Assembly (NCBI GenBank): GCA_903849835.1 | Contig: CAINKA010000087.1 | Coordinates: 1 to 19,600, forward strand | Direction: 5' to 3' | Origin: an uncultured Alphaproteobacteria bacterium | GTDB lineage: Bacteria; Pseudomonadota; Alphaproteobacteria; Rickettsiales; UBA1997 | DNA: 19,600 nt | Part shown: positions 14,711 to 19,600 of the stretch, piece by piece | Layout: every line of letters starts with the position of its first letter | How positions within the stretch are numbered: the first letter of the stretch is position 1 | Position numbers and translations under genes: made by a program | The notes under the pieces: generated by a model | The model's database searches: none | Told to the model about the DNA's origin: nothing | The model's input: only the letters and a program-made list of their open reading frames with translations

Positions 14711-15541
14711 ATGAACACCAATATTTTCGAACAAATCAAAAAAATTAATGCCTTCAACCAAGAGTTCTGGCGGGCTCGTGAGCTTTTTAAACTTTTGGGT
14801 TACACCGAATATAGCAAATTTTTACCAGCAATTGAACGAGCGAAGATGGCCTGCGAAGGCAGTAGGCAAGCGGTCAAACTGCATTTCGCTCACGTGAGCG
14901 AAACCCAACCGAGCCGCAACCAGTATGGCTTGATCGAGGGTCGAGAAATTGATGACTTTCATTTGTCACGCTATGCTTGCTACTTAATTGCTCAAAATAG
15001 CGACCCTCGCAAAGAAGAGGTGGCGCGGGCTCAGACCTATTTTGCAATTCAAACTCGCAAGCAAGAATTGCAAGATCAGCTCATCGAAGATCGCAACCGC
15101 ATTTATTTGCGCGAAGAAATTAAGGAGCATAATAAAAAATTGGCCAGCACTGCGAAAGCCGCTGGAGTGGTTAATTACGCCAACTTCCAAGATTTCGGCT
15201 ACATGGGTTTATATGGTGGATTACGCCAAAAAGAAATTCACAAAAAGAAAAATCTAAAATCAAAAGAAACAATTTTGGATCACATGGGCAGCGAAGAATT
15301 GGCCGCAAATCTTTTTCGCGCCACGCAGGCCGCAGCTCGAATAAAACGTGAAAATATTTTTGGACAAAGTGAGGCGAATAAAACACATCTTGATGTCGGA
15401 AAAAAAGTTCGCAAAACCATTGCCGATCTTGGTGGCACGATGCCAGAAAAATTAACGACTCCAGCGAATATTAAAGACGCCAAAAAACGATTCAAAAGCA
15501 GTAAGAAAAAATCTAAAATTTTAAATCTAAAATCTAAATGA
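14711..15541 (+). CDS. dinD: DNA damage-inducible protein D
   Basis: The 276-residue product matches the DinD family, which carries an N-terminal Bro-N-like fold. Visible marks are NAFNQEFWRARELFKLLGYT near the start, a DDFHLSRYACYLIAQNSDPRK region, ARAQTYFAIQTRKQEL, a central helical part, and a basic Lys-rich tail (about 258-276). In E. coli DinD is SOS-induced and inhibits RecA strand exchange. The start is supported by GGAG five bases before the ATG. I see no LexA box in the short upstream gap, so SOS control is not shown. The gene is flanked by 16-bp inverted repeats and its stop overlaps lepA as ATGA, which suggests insertion in front of lepA. The motif NLKSK occurs both near the middle and at the C-terminus, the latter encoded by the right-hand repeat. 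Confidence 0.9.
   Translation: MNTNIFEQIKKINAFNQEFWRARELFKLLGYTEYSKFLPAIERAKMACEGSRQAVKLHFAHVSETQPSRNQYGLIEGREIDDFHLSRYACYLIAQNSDPRKEEVARAQTYFAIQTRKQELQDQLIEDRNRIYLREEIKEHNKKLASTAKAAGVVNYANFQDFGYMGLYGGLRQKEIHKKKNLKSKETILDHMGSEELAANLFRATQAAARIKRENIFGQSEANKTHLDVGKKVRKTIADLGGTMPEKLTTPANIKDAKKRFKSSKKKSKILNLKSK
15523..15538. repeat. 16-bp inverted repeat, right flank of dinD
   Basis: The sequence aaatctaaaatctaaa mirrors 14627-14642 exactly. It codes for the last residues of DinD and ends on the first base of the lepA ATG. A related run (atctaaaatcaaaa) lies inside dinD near 15251. Confidence 0.6.
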
Positions 15542-17349
15542 CCTCCCTACCCATCCCCCTCTCCCACATCCGAAATTTCTCCATCGTCGCTCACATTGAT
15601 CACGGCAAGTCAACCCTCTCCGACCGCTTGATTCAAGAATGCGGAGCGATTGAGGAACGCGAAATGACGTCGCAAATTCTCGATTCAATGGATATCGAAA
15701 AAGAGCGCGGCATCACAATCAAAGCACAAACCGTGCGGCTCGCCTACAAAGCTGACGACGGTAAAATCTACATGCTCAACTTGATGGACACTCCCGGTCA
15801 CGTCGATTTTGGCTACGAAGTTAGTCGCTGTTTGGCGGCTTGCGAAGGCTCGATTTTAGTGGTCGATTCCACACAAGGTGTCGAGGCGCAAACCCTCGCC
15901 AATGTTTATCAGGCAATAGACAACAACCACGAAATTGTTCCGGTTTTAAACAAGATTGATTTGCCCGCTTCCGATCCCGAATCGGTCAAAAAACAAATCG
16001 AAGAAGTAATCGGAATTGACGCCTCGGAAGCAATTTTAGTTTCGGCAAAAACTGGAATCGGAATTCACGAAACGCTCGAAGCGGTGGTAAAAAAATTGCC
16101 CGCTCCAAAAGGAAATCCTGACGGCGATTTCAAAGCGCTTTTGATCGATAGTTGGTACGACCCCTATCTCGGCGTCATAGTGCTGGTGCGGGTTATCGAT
16201 GGCTCGATCAAAAAAGGTCAGAAGATAAAAATGATGATCGCCAATGCGATTTACCAAGTCGATTCCGTCGGATTTTTCACGCCGAAAAAAATTTTCTGCG
16301 ACGATTTAAAAGCCGGTGAAGTCGGATTTATTAACGCGCAGATCAAACAAGTTTCAGATTGTAAAGTCGGCGACACCATCGTTCTAGCCAGCAATGACAA
16401 GGCTTTGCCGCTTCCAGGATTCAAACAAAATCAGCCTGTCGTCTTCTGCGGAATTTATCCGATCGATGCTTCTGACTTCGAAAAATTTCGTGATTCACTC
16501 GGAAAATTACACCTCAACGACGCCTCTTTTGAATATGAAACTGAAACTTCCACTGCGCTGGGATACGGCTTCCGCTGTGGCTTCTTAGGCCTTCTTCATC
16601 TCGAAATTATTCAAGAAAGATTGGAGAGAGAGTTTGATTTGGATTTGATCACCACCGCTCCTTCCGTAATTTACAAAATCCATTTGCGCGACGGCAACGT
16701 GATCGAAATTCACAGCCCCGCCGAAATGCCCGACCCAGTCAAAATCGAAAAAATGGAAGAGCCGTGGATCAAGGCCACAATTATGACGCCCGACGAATAT
16801 CTCGGCGCCGTGCTCGATCTTTGCACCCAAAAACGCGGCATTCAAAAAGAGCTCACTTACGTTGGCAACCGAGCGATGCTGATCTACAAACTCCCCCTCA
16901 ACGAAATCGTCTACGACTTCTATGACCGCCTAAAATCCTGCTCGCGCGGCTATGCCAGTTTTGACTGGAGCATGGATGGTTACGAAGAAAGCAATCTGGT
17001 GAAGCTGACAATCATGGTCAACGGAGAGCCTGTGGACGCGCTTTCATTCATCACTCACAAAACTCACGCTGAATCTCGCGGCAGAAAAATTTGTGCGAAA
17101 TTGAAGGAATTAATTCCGCGGCAAATGTTCGCGATTGCGATTCAAGCGGCGATCGGCGGGAAAATTGTGGCGCGGGAAACTGTGTCGGCGATGAGGAAAG
17201 ATGTGACTGCAAAGTGCTACGGCGGAGATATTTCGCGGAAGAGAAAACTTTTGGACAAGCAGAAAAAGGGGAAGAAAAAAATGCGGGAGATTGGGAATGT
17301 GGAGATCCCGCAAAGTGCGTTTTTGGCGGCGCTGCGGTTGGATGAGTGA
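15538..17349 (+). CDS. lepA: Elongation factor 4 (LepA), back-translocating GTPase
   Basis: LepA/EF-4 is a ribosome-associated GTPase of the EF-G family. The 603-residue length is standard. G1 is AHIDHGKST (18-26), G2 lies in KERGITIKA (55-63), G3 is DTPGHVDF (84-91), G4 is NKID (138-141), and G5 is VSAKTG. Domains II and III follow, then the LepA-specific C-terminal domain, ending in a basic tail with RKRKLLDKQKKGKKKMR. The ATG shares bases with the dinD stop (ATGA) and has no ribosome binding site, so translation is probably coupled to dinD. A hairpin at 17350-17374 follows directly after the stop. Confidence 0.98.
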   Translation: MTSLPIPLSHIRNFSIVAHIDHGKSTLSDRLIQECGAIEEREMTSQILDSMDIEKERGITIKAQTVRLAYKADDGKIYMLNLMDTPGHVDFGYEVSRCLAACEGSILVVDSTQGVEAQTLANVYQAIDNNHEIVPVLNKIDLPASDPESVKKQIEEVIGIDASEAILVSAKTGIGIHETLEAVVKKLPAPKGNPDGDFKALLIDSWYDPYLGVIVLVRVIDGSIKKGQKIKMMIANAIYQVDSVGFFTPKKIFCDDLKAGEVGFINAQIKQVSDCKVGDTIVLASNDKALPLPGFKQNQPVVFCGIYPIDASDFEKFRDSLGKLHLNDASFEYETETSTALGYGFRCGFLGLLHLEIIQERLEREFDLDLITTAPSVIYKIHLRDGNVIEIHSPAEMPDPVKIEKMEEPWIKATIMTPDEYLGAVLDLCTQKRGIQKELTYVGNRAMLIYKLPLNEIVYDFYDRLKSCSRGYASFDWSMDGYEESNLVKLTIMVNGEPVDALSFITHKTHAESRGRKICAKLKELIPRQMFAIAIQAAIGGKIVARETVSAMRKDVTAKCYGGDISRKRKLLDKQKKGKKKMREIGNVEIPQSAFLAALRLDE

Positions 17350-17374
17350 GAAAACAGCCTGAATGGCTGTTTTC
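17350..17374 (+). terminator. Intrinsic-terminator-like hairpin after lepA
   Basis: gaaaacagcc (17350-17359) and ggctgttttc (17365-17374) are perfect reverse complements around a 5-nt loop, starting at the base after the lepA stop. The GC-rich core cagcc/ggctg is followed by TTTT. The symmetrical A/T edges also allow use on the minus strand for the convergent Ala-rich gene. Confidence 0.65.
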
Positions 17375-17431
17375 GGCGACGCGAAGAGATGGGGATTTTT
17401 AGACGCTTATATTCTATCCCAAATACTACCT

Positions 17432-19327
17432 TTACCTTCCCCTTTCCCCCCCCTCACCTTTTGCCATTATAGCATCAGGTTTGCCACTACCCACCACCTT
17501 AGCCTCAGTTACTTCTAGCCCAGCTAGTGCACTCTTAACGCCAGCTGCTTCTGCCTCTATTGCAGCATTTCCAATACCACCTCCACCTACAACAGCTGGC
17601 ACAGCGACTGCAGGAGTGGAAGCAGAAGGAGCCGCTGCAGCCCTCCTCATCGGGTTCCTCTTCCACTGTAGATCAGCATCGTTAGGCATTGTAACATCAT
17701 CCTCTTTCTTCGGTACACCCTCACCCTTATCGCGTCCAAACCATTTTCGTGATGGTGTAGGTTGTTTAGTAGCTTCTGCTATAGCCGCCTCCCCCGCTTT
17801 AACAGCATCCATTGTTGCTTTCTCTAAAGCAGCAGCAAGAGAAGGAGCTGTGGAAGAAGCTGTGGAAGAAGCTGCGGGAGCTGCAGGAGTAGAAGGAATT
17901 GCTGCGGAAGCAGAAGGAGCTGCAGGAGTTGCGGGAACTGCGGGAGCTGCAGGAGTAGAAGGAATTGCTGCGGAAGCAGAAGGAGCTGCAGGAGTTGCGG
18001 GAACTGCGGGAGCTGCAGGAGTAGAAGGAATTGCTGCGGAAGCAGAAGGAGCTGCGGGAGCTGCGGGAGCTTTTGAACTACGACTCGATGCTGTAATAGG
18101 CAAACTAGCATCAATATCAGGCAAGCCTTCTTCTTTTGAAGGAGCCTTATCTCTAAGCATGTAACAAGCCGCCATCGCAATTAAAAACCCGCCCGGCACA
18201 AGAAGCGACAGAGCTATGGAGCCGGCGATTTTTAAAGAATCTTTTCCGATTTCTTTTAGGGAAGGTTTTTCTTTTGGGGCCACTGCTTTCGGAGCATCTG
18301 CGCTTGCTAGAGCTGTTTGAGGCGCTCGAGCTTTTTTAGCTTCTTCTTCCCTAGCCTCTTCCGCCGCCTTCGCAGCTTCCTTAAAACCAGATTCAAAACC
18401 TGCTCCAATAGCTTCTTGCATTGCAGGAAGTTTGCCAATTCCGACCTTCATTGATTCACCGCATACAGCAAAAGCTGCGTTCATTTCTTCAGCTCCACCT
18501 TCGCGAGATTTTCCAGGCTCTGGAGTAAAAATTTTAGCAAATCCTTTTGATAAACTTGTTAAAAATTCTGATACATCTGCGGAGGTTTTTTCATGGTAAG
18601 TTTCTGCACCTTCAATCCTATCCATTCTCAAAGCATCTTGTGCAATGCCCAGAAAGGCTTTGAAAGATGAATCTTCAATGACTTCCATCTTTAGAACTGC
18701 TGTAAGTTTTTCTCCGCTTGTTTTGGTTGAATCGAGCAACAATGCTTGGATTTTATTGAATGCCTCTGGCGCCTTTGAATCAACCTTTACCGCCTTGTGA
18801 GCAGCCATTCCGATATCTGTATTTTCAGCAGCTTTTGCAATTTTTGCGGCTGCTGCTCGTGTTTCTGGCGATGGCTCTGTGGTTGCGGTAGAAGCGCCAG
18901 CTCCACCTCTTGCTCCTGCAAGAGTATGACCCTCAGACGTCAAAACACTTGCTGTTCTTTCTAGCTCAGCGGTAGTTGGAGCAACCACATGCGTATCAGC
19001 TGCAGCTCCAATATTGGTCACTGGCTTCGCAGCTGTATCTGGAGTCGGAGCTGCATCTGAGCCAAGAGCTGATGATATGGTGGCAGCAGCATCTGAAGCT
19101 GTTGCCGATACAGCGTCAACCATTCTTTCTGCAGCATCTAGCGCTTTAGGAGCGAGATCAATCGCAACTCCAACAGCGGCGGCGGCAGCCATTCCAGCAA
19201 GTGGGCCACCGATCGCACCAGCAGCTATACCAACACCAGTGGTTATGACTTGCTCAACAAGGCTTTTACCGACAACTTCAGCAGTACTATCCGCAGCTGT
19301 GGCTGCACCATCTTGAGGTCTAGACAT
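17432..19327 (-). CDS. Ala/Pro-rich protein with tandem repeat and one membrane segment, function unknown
   Basis: The 631-residue protein has no classical signal peptide. Its N-terminus is Gly/Ala-rich and mildly hydrophobic (about 28-60). A structured-looking helical part (about 180-330) includes KTSADVSEFL (247-256), close to KSSADLHKFL in the protein at 1-1698. A single strong hydrophobic segment lies at about 365-390. After it comes a Ser/Ala/Pro-rich linker of two full and one partial 22-residue units (about 426-485, unit APSASAAIPSTPAAP plus AVPATPA), then a polar C-terminal part ending in a Gly-rich stretch. I know no family for it. A secreted, surface or host-interaction role is possible given composition, but unproven. 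The ATG at 19327 lacks a ribosome binding site. tRNA-Val lies 35 bp upstream on the same strand. Confidence 0.85.
   Translation of the reverse strand: MSRPQDGAATAADSTAEVVGKSLVEQVITTGVGIAAGAIGGPLAGMAAAAAVGVAIDLAPKALDAAERMVDAVSATASDAAATISSALGSDAAPTPDTAAKPVTNIGAAADTHVVAPTTAELERTASVLTSEGHTLAGARGGAGASTATTEPSPETRAAAAKIAKAAENTDIGMAAHKAVKVDSKAPEAFNKIQALLLDSTKTSGEKLTAVLKMEVIEDSSFKAFLGIAQDALRMDRIEGAETYHEKTSADVSEFLTSLSKGFAKIFTPEPGKSREGGAEEMNAAFAVCGESMKVGIGKLPAMQEAIGAGFESGFKEAAKAAEEAREEEAKKARAPQTALASADAPKAVAPKEKPSLKEIGKDSLKIAGSIALSLLVPGGFLIAMAACYMLRDKAPSKEEGLPDIDASLPITASSRSSKAPAAPAAPSASAAIPSTPAAPAVPATPAAPSASAAIPSTPAAPAVPATPAAPSASAAIPSTPAAPAASSTASSTAPSLAAALEKATMDAVKAGEAAIAEATKQPTPSRKWFGRDKGEGVPKKEDDVTMPNDADLQWKRNPMRRAAAAPSASTPAVAVPAVVGGGGIGNAAIEAEAAGVKSALAGLEVTEAKVVGSGKPDAIMAKGEGGERGR
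17881..18068 (-). repeat. 66-bp in-frame tandem repeat
   Basis: Units begin at 17881, 17947 and 18013, an exact 66-bp period; the first two are full and near-identical and the third diverges after about 45 bases. The unit encodes 22 Pro/Ala/Ser residues. Being a multiple of three, copy-number change would alter linker length without breaking the frame. Confidence 0.9.
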
Positions 19328-19362
19328 TTTTTACAATTTTAATTTTTTAAAAAGACAAAGTT

Positions 19363-19439
19363 TGGTGGGTGATAGAAGACTCGAACTTCCGACCTCTACG
19401 ATGTCAACGTAGCGCTCTAACCAACTGAGCTAACCACCC
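19363..19439 (-). tRNA. tRNA-Val (anticodon GAC)
   Basis: The reverse complement folds as a full cloverleaf. The acceptor stem is GGGTGGT with ATCACCC. The D arm is GCTCAGTTGGTTAGAGC. The anticodon stem is CTACG/CGTAG with loop TTGACAT, giving GAC in positions 34-36. The variable loop is AGGTC and the T arm is GGAAG-TTCGAGT-CTTCT. The discriminator is A73 and CCA is encoded (19365-19363). It reads valine GUC and GUU codons. Confidence 0.97.
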
Positions 19440-19542
19440 GAAAGATTTAACATTTAACAATTAGCATTTAGCATTTGTTGCAAGATTTGTACCAATTCCA
19501 GCTGAAGAAGCCGATTAATCAAAATCACAAAAAACCTCATTA

Positions 19543-19600
19543 GTCATGCTGAGCCTGTCGAAGCATGATTCATGGCACAGTGCCCTAGAATCATGCTTCG
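19543..19600. repeat. Palindromic repeat, second copy, cut by the window end
   Basis: The left arm (19543-19571) matches the 10443-10517 repeat almost base for base. The loop holds a small nested hairpin (ggcac-a-gtgcc, 19574-19584). The right arm begins at 19588 and runs out of the window after 13 bases. Confidence 0.8.

Noticed and set aside
17881..18068. CRISPR array
   Set aside because: The repeats are contiguous, without spacers, and in frame in a coding sequence.
17481..18164. 227-codon plus-strand frame opposite the Ala/Pro-rich gene
   Set aside because: Open only because of the repetitive, GC-biased codons of the real gene; the product is Ala/Gly repeats without domain features.

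Overview
The window is AT-rich bacterial DNA that reads as an alphaproteobacterium. The 7Fe ferredoxin FdxA, CcmC, IspH, HisRS and EF-4 all look alphaproteobacterial. Many starts lack a Shine-Dalgarno sequence, and palindromic repeats sit between genes. Two large Ala-rich proteins and the general style suggest a host-associated lineage (Rickettsiales- or Holosporales-like), but that placement is inference.

Layout. 1-1698 (+) is the 3' part of an Ala-rich protein with a duplicated C-terminal domain; its end overlaps ispH (-). 2621-3024 is non-coding with a strong hairpin. 3025-6687 (-) is a tight four-gene operon: GNAT/LuxI-like acyltransferase, TonB-dependent receptor, YfiR-like periplasmic protein, HPt phosphotransfer protein. 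Facing away from it is a 917-residue membrane hybrid histidine kinase (6955-9708, +). Together these look like one surface-to-cytoplasm signalling system and are the most interesting part of the window. A HAD phosphatase (-) overlaps the kinase 3' end.

10544-14614 (-) is a five-gene run transcribed hisS, AAA ATPase, DUF4276 protein, ccmC, fdxA. The ATPase/DUF4276 pair resembles two-gene anti-phage modules and is tied to ccmC by ATGA stop/start overlaps. A terminator-like hairpin lies at the ccmC/fdxA junction. Divergent from hisS is dinD (+), flanked by 16-bp inverted repeats and joined by ATGA to lepA (+).

17432-19327 (-) encodes a second Ala/Pro-rich protein. It has a 66-bp tandem repeat and a short motif shared with the protein at 1-1698, so the two may be distant paralogues. 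tRNA-Val(GAC) lies just upstream of it. The window ends inside a second copy of a palindromic repeat that also occurs complete at 10443-10517.
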